Positions 43,781-56,395 are shown, counted from the stretch's first letter. The stretch is 64,000 nucleotides of DNA from Tetrapyrgos nigripes (GCA_013368315.1 JAACJM010000002.1:744001-808000); one strand, 5' to 3'. Numbers and translations: made by a program. Notes: generated from the letters alone by a model not told the origin.

Positions 43781-46468
43781 GATGACGAGGATGCTTGTAG
43801 CATACATACCTCTCTCTGGACCCGCTGGCGTCCCTCCCTCGCTGGACCTCCATTATACCCTATTACAGTCATCTATCATTCCCTGCTTCATTGAGGTCAA
43901 GGTCGCCTTTCCAGATCTTCCTCATTCTCGTCTCTCACTGGCACTGTTGCTGGTGCAGGTGCTGGTGCAGTCAATGCATTGCACCTCGACCAGACCCTTT
44001 CATCCCGGTTAGCTTAGCTCTAAGCTGGCTCAATCCACATTTATACCCACATGCCGACCTAGTCACGTCCATATCCATATCTATTATCCATATTCATGAC
44101 ATCCACAACCACAACATACATCTCCCATGCCCGTTTAGGTCGTCACCACCATCCTTACTCGCCTCAAAGTCGTTATCTCAGGTTCTACTTGACGGGCAAG
44201 AGCAGAGCAGCTATGCAGTAATCGGGGTCACTGAACTGGCAATGGATATGGTATCCCCAATCCTTAGAGACCGGGTGTGAGTTCCCATTCCAGACTGCCT
44301 CGCAGCCGCTGCTTCAACTGCTTCAGACCCGTCCATCATGAAGCCGTCTCGGGCTTTTGGATCCTTACGAGTTGTAGGGCCGTGGGCCGTGGCCCGTTGG
44401 AAGACACTGCTCACAGTCAAATCTATGGAACGGAACAAACGAGTCAAAATCCTCCCGAGTTAACCAACCAACCACACCTCCTGGTACCTGGTTACCTGTT
44501 GGCATCATGACCAGTGACTACCACCGTCAGCGTCCACTGTCCCGGGTCCGTGTCTCCTCTGGCGGCGGTAGCCTTATTTTCCATCTCTCACCTTAGATTT
44601 CACCTCGTTTATCGGAGAGGATTTTTGAGAGGACTTGGAGCCTGGAGGTCACGGTGTGGGCAAGGGGTGGATGTTTGGATGTTTTTAGGGACCAGGGGAG
44701 GAGCCATGTTGAAGTTGACGTCGATTCCTGACTCCCTACAAGTATGGCTGGGAAGTATAGTTGGGAAGCCAGAGATACTGGACGGCGGACGGTTCAGAAA
44801 GGTTAAAAGAGGATGCAGAGGGTGAAGACGCTGGGGAGCCTGGGGAGGTTGGGGGAGAGTATGACCGGCTTATGGTGCTGATGTTGATGTTGGTGTACGG
44901 ATAGTACATGGTAACTTGAAGGAGGCTTGGGTCCCGGGTCAGCGCAGGGAGGACTTGGATTATGTCATGTCAGTGTATCCTGGGTTTCTCAGTTTGGAAG
45001 GAAGAGATGATATGTGGTAATTGGCGCCCAATTGGCAGAGGTTGCAGGTAAGCCTTCTTGACGTCACGTTGATTACCGAGTTTTGACTTCTGACGCGTCC
45101 ATTTTCTCTTATATCGTCAGGACTCAGGTCCAATACACTGGGTGCAGATGAAAATATAATCAGTGGCGTATTCTGAAGATATCTTGAAGATGCTCTGATA
45201 TATCAAGATATCCTCAGCGCTTTGTAGTATCTTCAAGACATCTTCAGAATAAAACGCTCATCATATCTTGATGTGCACGCAGTGATAGGCTGCGAGCTAA
45301 GTAATTGTACGCTTCAAGTTAGGCCTCGGTCTACGTAGCTGTTTATTAGCATTTGACGGGTCACTGCGCGTTTTCTTTCTTCGCCGCCGTATACGTTGGC
45401 CGCTTGGAGGTAGTGCCGTAAGGCTTCAGGACGAGGAAAAGCTGGTTAGTTGAGTGTAGGAGATATGGTGAAGGTTTATGGATTGCTTATGGATGAAAGT
45501 TGAAGGGCTGTTACTGAAGGATGGGAAGCGGTAGGATGCTAATGGGGTAGTCACAGGTAAGTAAGACTTGTTGGTTGAAATGGTTGAGAAATTTTGGGAC
45601 TGAGTCTATCGTCTATCTTTTCCAGGGTACATAGGAACACCTAACCTTCCACGAACCCATTGATTCACGTCCGTGCCCCCGGTCTAAAGCCTGTGCCCGT
45701 CTCGTGCTCGTTGACGACCGGCTTCGACGCGAGAACCTCGTCTCTTGAAGTACAGGACACCAAAGTGCGAGGAGAGTCTGAGTCGAGAGGGAGATCTCGA
45801 TTCTCGGGGTAGTTACTTTTCGGGGTAGTTCATGGACTTGGCAATGATAATGATTGGTGGTACATGTGCACGTCAAGCCTCAAAGACTCTCAGGGACCTC
45901 GAGGCTTCAGGGACAACTTCACTAGTCTTCACTCCAAGTTGACGATGTTTTGGATAATTTTTGGAGGTAGCGACTGTAGTCTGTGGACGACGTAAGTATG
46001 TACACGATAGATACACTAGAGGTAATCATTAGTCGTATAGTCTACAAAGGAATAATAGAGTATAGAGCACTCGCCCTCAGACGTAGTAAAAGTTGGTAAA
46101 AGAAAGGTAAAACGTAATGGAAGAAGGAGTAGGAGGCGGAAGTAGATACTAGCGTGCGCCACATACCTGGAGTGCATGTATGTATAGATTTACCAGGATT
46201 TACCCCGCCTAGTTTGCATAGGCGCTCTCAAAAGCGCCCTTAGCCCTCCTTAGCCCTGAAAGAAGCTACACGACGCGAAAAAGCCTGCCCTAAATGATTA
46301 GATAAGACGATCTGCCGGGCCGGGCTTTCTTTCAGACTTTCTACCCACTTCTAGTTCAAACTGCCATCGCTCCTGGTCCCTTCTGAGTTTAACTTCTTGC
46401 TTTACTTCCTCTCTCACCCTGGCAGGCTAAAGCTGATGAAGTTTTCTTAAGCCTTGCTTCCAGAAAGG
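43781..46468. other. gene-poor upstream region of the forkhead gene
   Basis: No gene is supported. It contains the MITE at 45136-45284. The C/T-rich stretch 46325-46440 (TTTCTTTCAGACTTTCTACC, CTTGCTTTACTTCCTCTCTC) before the start codon is probably the core promoter and 5' UTR of the forkhead gene. Confidence 0.5.
45136..45284. mobile_element. 149-bp hairpin MITE with CACTG ends
   Basis: Starts CACTGGGTGCAGATG and ends GTGCACGCAGTG, flanked by ATA on both sides (45133-45135, 45285-45287). The inner part pairs strongly (ATTCTGAAGATATCTTGAAG with CTTCAAGACATCTTCAGAAT). Termini and 3-bp duplication match the element at 13513-13791, so both may use the same CACTA-type transposase. Confidence 0.85.
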
Positions 46469-49400
46469 ATGGCGGAGCCTCAAGCAATCAATTCTTTCCA
46501 ACCCTTAGAGGGTCATCCAGGAATAATTTACAAAAGCCGCAAATTCAAGACCTACGACGAAAAGGATAGAAAAGAATACACCACTTTCTTCGAGTATAGA
46601 GGTGCAGACGTGCCTGCGACTTCCTTAGGCAAGACTGGGGACATTTTCATATGCACGTTGAAAGATCACCTCGATGTATTCGCAAAGTACTCCAATGATC
46701 CCATCTGGAGGCCTCTGAACTTTTCCAAATCGCCGCTCTCTCATCCAGGCTCAGCCTCCCCGAGATTTTTGTGGGCTGTTGGAAACACGTTCGTCTGGGC
46801 TTCGGAGCAGGAGAGGAAGCGCAACAAGATTCTCGGTGAGTTTCTAGATCCCCTTTCTTCTTCATTCTCCTTCAGCGAGCGGTTAATTTCTTGACGCAGC
46901 CTCAGTTCAGGAAATCGTCACCAAAATGCTACAGGCGAATAGCAAAAGGAAGCTGGCTGCAGGTGCAGAGTCGTCGGCTGCAAAGAGGAAAAAGATCGCC
47001 GTTGTCGACGAGTCTTGTTCGCCTTCTCGTTCTTCGACGAGCACTTCCGCTTCTGCATCTTTTTCAACCCCAGCATCTATTTCGGCGCCTGTCCCATTCC
47101 CTACACCTATATCATCCTCATCCTCATCCTCATCATTCCCATCGCCTCTGCCTCTGCCCAGCACTCCAAACAGAAACCCACTTCCCACTTTATCCCAATC
47201 TCTATCTCAAACCCAAGTCCCGAAACCACTCATATCTCCAATACACCGTCCATCCGCGTCTACATCTGCATCTGCATCCGCCTCTTGCACTGGTCATGTG
47301 GACGAATTATTCCCGCTGCCAGAAATACAGATCGGTGGTGCACCCAGTGCCACCTCAACTCTAGTTTCAGGATCTGCATCCACGTCAGCACCTAAGCCTA
47401 AGCCTGCTTCTAGTTCGGTCTCAACGTCTGCGTCAGCATCGAAGCCACGGCGGTCAATACCGATACCGAAGCCCAAGTCCGGCAGCAACGTTGGCTCTTC
47501 GACGTCGAAAGTTTCCCAATCCCAATCCCAGTCTAAACCGAAATCCAAACCGATACCTTCACCGACGTCTGCGTCGTTACCTTCTTCTCCATCGGTTTCG
47601 GTTTCGTTGCCGTCGGCTGCGGCTTCGGTGTCGACGAAGAAGCCCCAGTCCAAACAACGACCACGCATTTCCACAGATCTTGATGCTGGTGTTGGCGATG
47701 GCGGTAGTGCTTGTTCCACTGCCCGTACTGGTATCAGTGCCAGCCCTAGTACCGCTGGAAAAGCCAATGCTAACGCACCACCAACACCAATATCGTCCAG
47801 GACGCCTTCCTCAGCATCAGCATCAGTCTTGGCTTTTACTTCAGCAGCGACTCCAGCTTTGAGTGCATCTTCGTCACCCTCCACACCACGTAGACTAAAG
47901 CCAACACCGATACCAAGAGGAGACGCCGCCGCCGCCGAAGCCCACGATCGCGATGATGCCTCAGCATTGGCCTCAGCCTCAGGTTCAGCTTCTGTCCCAA
48001 CTTCTCATCCTAGTTCTTCTTCTCGCAGTGCTAGCGGTGCTGGCAGAGGTACCAGTGCTACGCTGAGAGAACGGGAAAAGGACAAGGACAAGGACTCGGT
48101 GTATTTGATTGACAACAGCAGCAATTCCAGGTTTTCGGAAGTGAATGAGAGCGACGCCGACATCGACGATGCTGCCTCAGCACCAGCACCAGCACCTCTT
48201 AGTCGTCCTCGTCCTGGCTATCTTAGTGTGGTTGAACTGAGTGAGAGCGACATCAACGATGCTACCTCAGAATCAACACCCCGTCGTTATCCTCGTCCTC
48301 GTCTTCATTATCGTAATGGTATCGGTTCTGGTTCCGGTTCTGGTACTCATTCTGCTTCGGGTGCTGGTGCTGCATCTGCATCTGCACCTGTAATACCTCA
48401 AGACCGCCGCCCGTTGGTTATGAGAGAATCAAAGGAGCACCCTCGGAAGCAGAAAGAGGATCTTGGTTATGTGAGTCGATGTTTTATTTTGATTACTATT
48501 TTATTTTGTCGCAATCCTGGGCTTTCTTCAGCCATCTTCTTCGTTAACTTTGTCTTCTCTTTGTTCCTTTTTTGTCTCTTTGCTGTTTCTCTTTTCAGTC
48601 ACGACACGGCATACTGACCTTAACCACCTCTAACGTTTGCAGAGTTTCTCCCGACCCCAAGCCTCTCAACCTTCCCGAAGCGTTCAATCACAATCACAGC
48701 TTCACTCTCCACCTCTAACGCCTCAAATTATCAGCCCCGTTCCCGATTTCATTTCCACTTCGACATCCACTCTCAAGCCCAAGTCTAAGCCGAGTTCCTT
48801 CCCCACTGCAGGCTCCAATGCAAACGCCGTCCCGCATATAGACTTTACCTCCTTCGCACCAACCTCTGCTTCAAAAGGAAACGCCAAGGTCAGAGCTCCA
48901 GATGCGTCACAGACGAAAGACTCTACCAGTATCAGTGCCGGTACCTCTACAAACCCCACCAAACAAGACTCTCCCGAGAAACCCGACCTATCCTATCCTG
49001 CTCTAGTCGGGCAGGCTATCCTTTCCTCCCCGAACCATTGCTTGAACTTTCATGAAATATACGACTGGATCATCACCACCTACCCCTACTTCAAACATGA
49101 ACGAGGAGGGAACAAATGGATGCAGAATGTCAGAAGCACTCTTAGTGCGTACCCTTGTTTCCGGAAAGTACCACAGGCTACTTCGCCGGCCAATTGGGCT
49201 ATCAGGGATGATAATTTGGAATGCTTCAAGGATGGTGGCTTTAGGAAGGAGTTTTGTAAAGATATGAGTGGTGGAAAGTCTCCTTCCGAGTTCTCTGAGA
49301 GGGAGAAGGAGAAGCGAGGTCTAAATGCCAACGCCGACGACGACGACGGTCCCGGCGGCAGTGGTAGTAAATCCAAACCGGTCACTGCTTCACAGCCGGT

Positions 49401-51605
49401 GAAGGGAACGGCGGTGTCTACAACATCAGCGTCCGGTCCTGCTCCAGGAAAAAAGCCTTCACCGGCATCTTCGACGTCGTTGTCAGCATCCAAACCCACA
49501 TCTCCGTCAGCTACCGCTCCATTATCTTCGTCTACATTCGTGTCCATGTCCATGTCTCCTGGCGCCTCAGCTTCCAAATGTCCAGGTCGAGATTCAGAAG
49601 GCATATACAGATCCAAACACGGGCGCGCTAGGGTCGTTACCTCGCCGACTCCTTCTCCATCACTACCACCTGCATCGTCACTGCCGCCGGTGCCCAGCTC
49701 TGCATCAGTACCGCCATTAGGAAAGGAAAGAGAAAAGGCAAAAGACAAGGAAGACTCGACTGGATCTGCTTCGGCGTGTTCGTCTACACTTGCATCGACT
49801 TCCTCATCGTCGACTTCTCGTAATACACCGGTTGCTAATGGAGTTGCAACACCGGCACCAGCACCGACATTTCCATCTGCACCTCTGTCTGTATCCGCTT
49901 CAACTTCGACTTCGACTTCGACTTTGAGCTCGACGTTAGTCAGCTCATCGGGACTTCAGGCTTCTGCATCTAGTAATGCTACCAGTAGAGGATCTTCCAA
50001 TGCCAGCGCTGGAGGTAGAGTTACGACTCCTCGTCACTTAGACACATCCCAAGCAGCACTTGCCTGTACAACTGTCTCTGACTTGACCGGTGTCGATAAC
50101 GGCAAAGCCCAAGTGAAAGTTGAACGCCGTACTCCGGTGATTGGGTTAGGTTCTGCATCGGGATCGGAATCGGGGTCGGGGTCGGGGTTGGGAGGGACGA
50201 ACACCATGCCCATCGATTTGACCTTGGACAGCGACGAGGAGGAAGAGGAGTTGGATGAGGAGGCAGAGATTTCGGGCAGGTGTTATGACTTCGGGTCTAG
50301 GTCTGGATCTGGATCTGAAAGTGTTGGAAATGCTGGTAGTGGGGTTAGGCGCAGAATATCTAGCAGTCCTGCTTCCGGTTCTGGTAACGACAGCGGTAGA
50401 AAGGGTAGCAGTGGTGTATCGGTTCAGAATACTTCGGCTGCTGCCGCTGCTACAAGCAATGGTGATACACTTCGGAGAGTCACAACCGTCGAAGTCGGGC
50501 TCAAGGTTGAGGAAGATGAAGACCGAGTTGAACAGCAAGTGCCCGTCCCCGTCCTTATGAGCTTGGAGGAGCATCCACCAGTAGCTCATCCTCCTCCCGC
50601 CAGTTCTCAACCTCAGTCTCAAGCCGAGACAGAGGATGATGGCATGGAAGTCGAGGAAGAAGTAGATCAATTGATGACTTCGTCACCAGTGCCACCGCGA
50701 TTGCCACCTAGCCCCGAAGTGCATAGTCAATCACCGTCACCGTCTGTCCCGGCGAAGTTTACCAGCATAACGGATTCCGCACCAGCACCCGTCTCTCCAA
50801 AAACCACCGACGCCGTCCAAGTAAAAGAGGAAGAAGGACAAGAATCAGAATCGTGTCTTTTACGTTCGGCTGGAGCTAGATTGACTTCCGCTACGGCTGC
50901 TGATGATGTCGATGACGATGAAATCATGGAAATTGATGCAGAGACATTTCACGCTGATGCTTCAGCTTCCACTTCACGTCCCGCAAACGACTTTGCTTCA
51001 TTCATGGATTCCGTCGCTGCTATGGCTACCGCTGTCAACGTCGTTATCAACGATGTGCAACTTGAACAAGCTGGTGACCATGCGGAGAGGATGGACGTGG
51101 ACGTGGACGAGCATATACTCATCTATATGAACTTGTTGAGGAAGTTAAAGACGAAGTATAATCCCGAGTTGAGAAGTGAGTTTAAATCATCATAAATTTC
51201 TTTTGATTTCATTCATTGCTGACCAGTATTATATACAGAATCTGGCATCCACGTAGACATCCGACACCTTTTAATCAGTTTCGAAAATGTTGTGCCACTG
51301 ACTGGGTCTGCTACGATGCGCTGCCGGCCGTGCATGTGAGCTTTTTCGTTCTCATCTTCTCCCACCGGCGCTCACCATCTAATTTCCTATCTTTCCTTTC
51401 CAACTTCTGCTTTCTATATAACTTTATATTTATTCTTTACAGCCGTGCCAAGCAACCCAACACAGTGCTCTTTGGCCAAGACAGGAGTGTGATCGACCTG
51501 GCACGCCATCTACGAGAAGCACATCCGGACCTTTTCCCGTGGTTTTTGGGCTGTTCGAAGGGCAAGTTGGACGAAGCATATGTGTATGCGGTATCGACGG
51601 ACTAG
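46469..51605 (+). CDS. large forkhead-domain transcription factor, 1576 aa
   Basis: Five exons: 46469-46835, 46900-48470, 48643-51175, 51239-51335 and 51443-51605. All junctions are GT/AG with consistent phases (1, 0, 1, 2), total 1577 codons. Residues 1-122 form an ordered N-terminal domain (EGHPGIIYKSRKFKTYDEKD, FLWAVGNTFVWASEQERKR) that I do not recognise. A very long Ser/Ala/Pro low-complexity region with an NLS-like AAKRKKIAV follows. The forkhead domain is at about 759-850: KPDLSYPALVGQAILSS, NFHEIYDWIITTYPYFKHE, GGNKWMQNVRSTLSAYPCF, NWAIRDDNLECF. After it comes more Ser-rich and acidic sequence (DSDEEEEELDEEAEI) and a structured C-terminus (HVDIRHLLISFENVVPLTGS, DRSVIDLARHLREAHPDLFP). 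The start was chosen as the first ATG after a C/T-rich leader. The protein would bind DNA in the nucleus. Which fungal forkhead subgroup it belongs to cannot be decided by eye. Confidence 0.9.
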
Positions 51606-52712
51606 GACTAGGACTAGGGCTAGTATTAGGACTCTTGAAGGCCGCAGAGAAATGGCAGTTGGAAGTCTATGATTATGTATTCTTGAAGAGCTTGTGTATG
51701 TTTTTGTGCGCGTGCGCGTGTATGGGTATGTATGCTGTACATTGGATCTGTACATATTTGTTTCTTCGAAGCTTGTCCCGTTCCCATTTCTCTTTTCGCA
51801 TTTTCTATTCTTTCTTGTCATGGCATCATGCTCTATACCTGTTTCCCCCTGCTTGATCTTGCCTCACATATCTGGATGCCCTTTGTGCCATCATTCTACC
51901 CTATTACCGTCTACCTCTTTCTACACTAGTACCAGTTTTGTTTCCCATTAGTATACTGTACCTTAGCAACTTACTCAATTTACTTCACCTGGCCGATAGT
52001 CATCCGCTTAATGATACATACTCCCAGCTGAGTCGCGACTCGGAACTGAGCCGCACGTCGCGCGACGCGTCCAAGTCTTCACGTGGCCAGCCAGGTGATG
52101 GGATGACGCTGACACGCGTCAGTCAGGCAAATCCGAGGCTTGTTTCTTACCACCATCTCTCTTCACCATACCTCTTATCACTCCAGCAGATGTCCTTTCC
52201 CCTTCTATCTCTTTCTTTACATCTACAAAGTCATCCTCAGTTCCACTGTTCGGATTTGCCTGAAAACTCAAAGGCTCGTGCCTGCCTTCTATAATTAGGA
52301 GCCTGGAGCTGACATGAGGCGGGCTCAGTAGCTGCTTCTCAAGACTCTACGGCTGGACCGCCCAAAAAGGTTCAAGAAGCACCAGCCAACTCTAGTACAG
52401 TGGCGGCCGTAGGAGGGTCTTGACCTTCAAAATTACGTGGCCGCATATAGTGGCCGTTTCAACTTTGGGCATCGACGCAGCAGCTGGGACTTATGCTCAA
52501 ATTAAATTGTATAAGATAAGCTATGACTGACGTAGATATTTGGTGAACAGTTCGCCTACAACATTACATTTCTGTTCCAAACCATCATCTCCTAGGCTAC
52601 TCAGTACTCAGTACTCAGTGCTTGGTAGGAGATATCTCCCGCTGGTTCTGCACATACCTTACCCTCTGATCTGCTCAAGATCCGCTCTGTACTAATAACC
52701 AGTGCAGCAATT
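51606..52712. other. intergenic between forkhead gene and P450
   Basis: No complete gene. It starts with a GGACTA microsatellite right at the forkhead stop (51598-51625), contains the partial promoter/start copy 52024-52197, and ends with triplicated ACTCAGT words (52599-52620) before the P450. Confidence 0.6.
52024..52197 (+). pseudogene. duplicated promoter and start fragment of the 56357 gene
   Basis: About 170 bp match 56226-56395: GCTGAGT..., CGCGACGCGTCCAAGTC, TCACGTGG, GACACGCGTCAG, GGCAAATCCGAGGCTTGT, and CCTCTTATCACTCCAGCAGA in place of CCTCTGATCACTCCAGCAGA. The start codon ATG of the 56357 gene is ATA here (52168-52170), and similarity fades soon after, so it is a dead fragment rather than a gene. 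Confidence 0.85.
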
Positions 52713-55416
52713 ATGCTCCATAGTCTTCCACCAGTCTGGCCTGCAGAATGGCGACCAGACCCGAGTAACGTCGTAGCTGCCATTGCTGCAATGTGTTTAC
52801 TATGGATTTTCGTCGAAATTGTAAAGCTCAACAGCCGGCGTGAAGAAGTAGCTAATATTCGGGGTCCGTTGTCTTCGTCGTGGTTGTATGGTAGGTCAAC
52901 AATTGCTCGCCTTCTTCTAGTCATCTCTCAATCTTCCTCTACATTGCAGGCAGTCTAGTAGAACTCCTCCTATCCGACCGATATGGCGAGCATGAGTTTA
53001 GATGGCAATCTCAGTTTGGCAACGTATACTGCGTTGCAGGGTGTCTCGGGGTAAGTGAAATTTGGGCGTTCATATTTCGGTTGCTGCAAGTTTTCTCATC
53101 ATCCTTGGCGATTTAGCAAAAGCGCCTAGTCATCTCCGACCATATCTCACTAAGGTACATTCTAAACGACCCACAGCTATTTGCTCGTTCAACTTTCGCT
53201 CGACGTGTCTCGTGGGTGTTGAGTGGAGATCGTAATATTTTTGCAGTGTCGTGTGAGTACTACCTTCATATCTAACCCTATCTGGCTGCGTCCAGAAGGT
53301 CAGAAGAGAAGGAAAACTTCTTTGGACTGACTCTGACTCTGACTCACCCTCATGCCGTTGTCCTTTTCTATATAGACAAAGATCATCGCCGAATTCGAAA
53401 TGTCTTTAACAATGCCTTTTCCTTGGCAAGTATCCGCCAGATATTACCTGTTTTTCAGGAGTGCTCTCATAAGGTAGGTAAATATAAGTATTCCATATAT
53501 ACGATCTATCCCCATTACCACAAACGCTCCAATGTCCTAACGTTTTTTGCGTATAACAGCTAATACAGAAAGTGGAAGAATTGCGCAATTCAGCTGAGCA
53601 TGTCAACGAGAGTACTAGTACTGAACTGGATATTTATCAACTTCTTCAAAATGTTACTCTGGATACTATCGGAGCAGGTAAATTTTGCTTTTCTTTGATT
53701 ATCGTCACGGTCCCAGTAATTCATCGTATTGATTCATTTCTTGACTTGAACTCAAGGTGGCGTTGACTACGATTTCAACGCCATAGAATCTCCATCTCAT
53801 GAGATTGCTCAAAGTCACCATAACGTCCTGTATGTACTCGTTCATCATTCACCGGGGATCGGATCCGTAAAACACCATCTTACCTTCACACCATCATGCC
53901 CAAATTATCAAATCCCACCAGTTCTATCGCCGCAGGTCGTTCACGAGCCATGCTCATAGCCGACAGACTCATTGCACTCCTTCCGGATATCGTCTTCAAA
54001 GCCGCTTTGTTCATTCCCTCTAACGAAAGTCGCATCTTGCGTAACTTTAAGGCTCTTGCAGATCAGTTTTCTAAAAGCCTCGTAAGGGATAAAGAAGCTG
54101 CGTTTAGGATGGGTCAGGAAGGGGGGAGTGATATTTTGAGTGTTTCTGGTACGTGAGCTACAACTCCAAGTTTTAAGTTTCGAATGATTCTGTGTTGATG
54201 AGTCTGAGCCGAGTCCGATTGATTGATGGTTGATTGTCTTTTCTCTACCGGTAGTGGATACAAACTGCAGAATGGAAGGAAACGCAAAACTCTCAGAGCC
54301 AGAGGTATGCCACCAAGTCTCTGTTCTCCTCGTTGCGGGTCAAGAAACTGCTGTATGTATTATTTCTTCCAATTATAGACTTTCCACGACGTCTAATCCA
54401 GAGTTTTTCTTTACCAAAAATTTTGGGTCTTGATATTGGCAGGGAAACACCCTTTCATGGGCATTATACGAGCTCTCCAAGCATCCACATTGGCAAGATA
54501 AAATTCGAGCCGAGTTGTCTGAGGTCTGGGAGCGAACTGGCAGAAACTTGAGTTATTCCGAGTTGGAGTCTTTGCCGAATACGAATGCGTTTTTGAAGGT
54601 GCGTCAATTCGCTTAGTGCTAGCCAGCTATGTTATGTTTGCTACGAGCTCGGGTGTGACTCTGACTCTTTCCCACTTCTTTCAGGAGACTATCCGATTGT
54701 ATCCTGGTGTTCCTTTGTCTGAACGGCAAGTGACCCAAGATACAATGATCCCGTTGTCGAAGCCTATTGTGACGACTGAAGGGAAATCTATCGAGGAAAT
54801 CGCTGTTCGCAAAGGACAGATTATATATATTGCTACGGCAGCGTATAACAGGTATGTACTTACTTATGGATTAAATATTCATCCGGGCATCCGGATTCTT
54901 TCTTGAACTTGAAGGCTCACTCGTCTCGCTCATTCCTCCCTTTCGTGCTACCCACCCAACCAATGGCAGGAACAAAGACATATGGGGTTCAGACGCACAC
55001 GAATTCAAACCCGAACGGTGGTCTGATGAGGGACATATCAAGGATAAAGTGAGAAGCTTAGGCTCACTCGGGCCGTATGCAAATCTGTTGTCTTTCTTGG
55101 GAGGCCCTTTTGCATGTATTGGGTGAGTCTGATGTCGGCTTTTGTACTGGAAATTGTGCTAAACGTGTGAATGTGGACGCGACATAGGTGGCGATTTGCG
55201 TAAGTTTTTGCTTCACAGTTCCTACCTATGATATAGGCTTTTGAATTGATGATGTACAGTCTGCTGGAGTTACAAGTCCTTTTCACGGATCTGGTTCGAC
55301 ATTTCGAGTTTTCCTTACCTGAAGAGTCGGACATCAAGCCCATTTTGGCGACTACCTTATTACCGTCCGGTCAGAACGACACAAAGCTGCTGTTGAAGAT
55401 AAAACCCATTGGCTAG
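52713..55416 (+). CDS. cytochrome P450 monooxygenase, 557 aa
   Basis: Thirteen exons: 52713-52890, 52950-53050, 53117-53252, 53376-53473, 53560-53677, 53757-53829, 53922-54148, 54255-54352, 54443-54598, 54685-54851, 54970-55122, 55188-55199 and 55260-55416, totalling 558 codons with consistent phases. An N-terminal membrane anchor (VVAAIAAMCLLWIFVEIV) implies an ER location. Landmarks: helix-C YKDHRRIRNVFNNAFS; I-helix LLVAGQETAGNTLSW; K-helix ETIRLYP; FKPERW; heme loop FLGGPFACIGWRFA with the Cys ligand. The heme loop has Phe where the consensus FxxGxRxCxG has Arg. The region resembles the many expanded mushroom P450 clans, but the family and substrate cannot be told. The 12-nt exon (55188-55199) supplies the residues just after CIG. 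No reductase or pathway genes are next to it. Confidence 0.92.
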
Positions 55417-56225
55417 ATAAGTAGTCACGATCAAGGTGGATTGAAAACTGCGGACCAGTACACTTCGGGGTCGGTCAGTTGTATAGACATGTAAGTAGCC
55501 TATAGGGACAATGGAGCCTTGTTGATTAGGTTATTTAATCTTGAGTTGTGCACTTTTTCCTGGGTTGTAGGCCTATGGTAGCATCACTGTTACGGTCAGC
55601 TGCCCTCGCATACGCGTTAACTTTGAGTTGTTACAAGTTCAACATATATAGGAAATCTAGTTTCGGCTCTCTAGTGAGGGTATCGACCAATGACAATGGC
55701 AATCAGTAAGTTTAAAGATGAAGAGTTCTGTCTACGCGATGATGATGATGCCACTCCAATGAGCTTGAATGCTTTGAGGCGGCGGTAAGCGGCGCCTATA
55801 AATCAACTCTACATGCTTACTGTCGTCTGCATCTCTACAAAAGATTTTTCTTGCTTTACAAGTTCCTGATATGGAAGGTACGGTCGGTCGATTGAGGTCC
55901 TCCTTACATATAACTTTTCGACGTCGTACAATAACATAGAAACAGCAGAGACTCGTAGCTTCGCCACGGTTACTTTGATTTCAAACAATGTGCGGCGACT
56001 GCCATTTATGCTGTTTATCCTTTGCTTCAGAATTCTACTGATTGAACTTGAGAGAGTTATTGTTCAACTAGTATGTACTACGGTCAGAAAATCACCGTGA
56101 CATCCAATTCGGGGTATGTACCGTACAGTGTGTAAGTTTGATGTCAGTGCATGCGCATTGCAGCAGTATGCAAGGTTACCATCAGTGAGGCTAACTAACT
56201 TTACCAGCGGAATCTGCTGAAATCC
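55417..56225. other. intergenic downstream of the P450
   Basis: No gene recognised. AT-mixed sequence with GATGATGATGATG (55739-55751); nothing else of note before the repeat at 56226. Confidence 0.55.
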
Positions 56226-56395
56226 CAAGCTGAGTTGGAACTGACTCGAGCCGCACTTCCGCGACGCGTCCAAGTCCTCACGTGGTCGCTCAGGTGACGG
56301 CATGACACCGACACGCGTCAGGCAAATCCGAGGCTTGTCTCCTACCACCACCTACCATGCCTCTGATCACTCCAGCAGATGGCCCTCCCCCTTCC
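56226..56395 (+). promoter_or_regulatory. promoter with two ACGCGT (MCB-like) boxes
   Basis: The 130 bp before the start codon at 56357 contain ACGCGT at 56264-56269 and 56313-56318 and a CACGTG at 56279-56284. ACGCGT is the MluI cell-cycle box bound by MBF-type factors in fungi, here spaced about 50 bp apart. The same pair is kept in the duplicate at 52024-52197. This suggests, but does not show, G1/S-linked expression of the downstream gene. Confidence 0.45.

Noticed and set aside
47294..47884. Long minus-strand frame (acidic, Asp/Glu/Gly-rich) opposite the forkhead gene
   Set aside because: It is the antisense shadow of the Ser/Ala/Pro-rich exon 2, whose codon bias keeps the opposite strand open.
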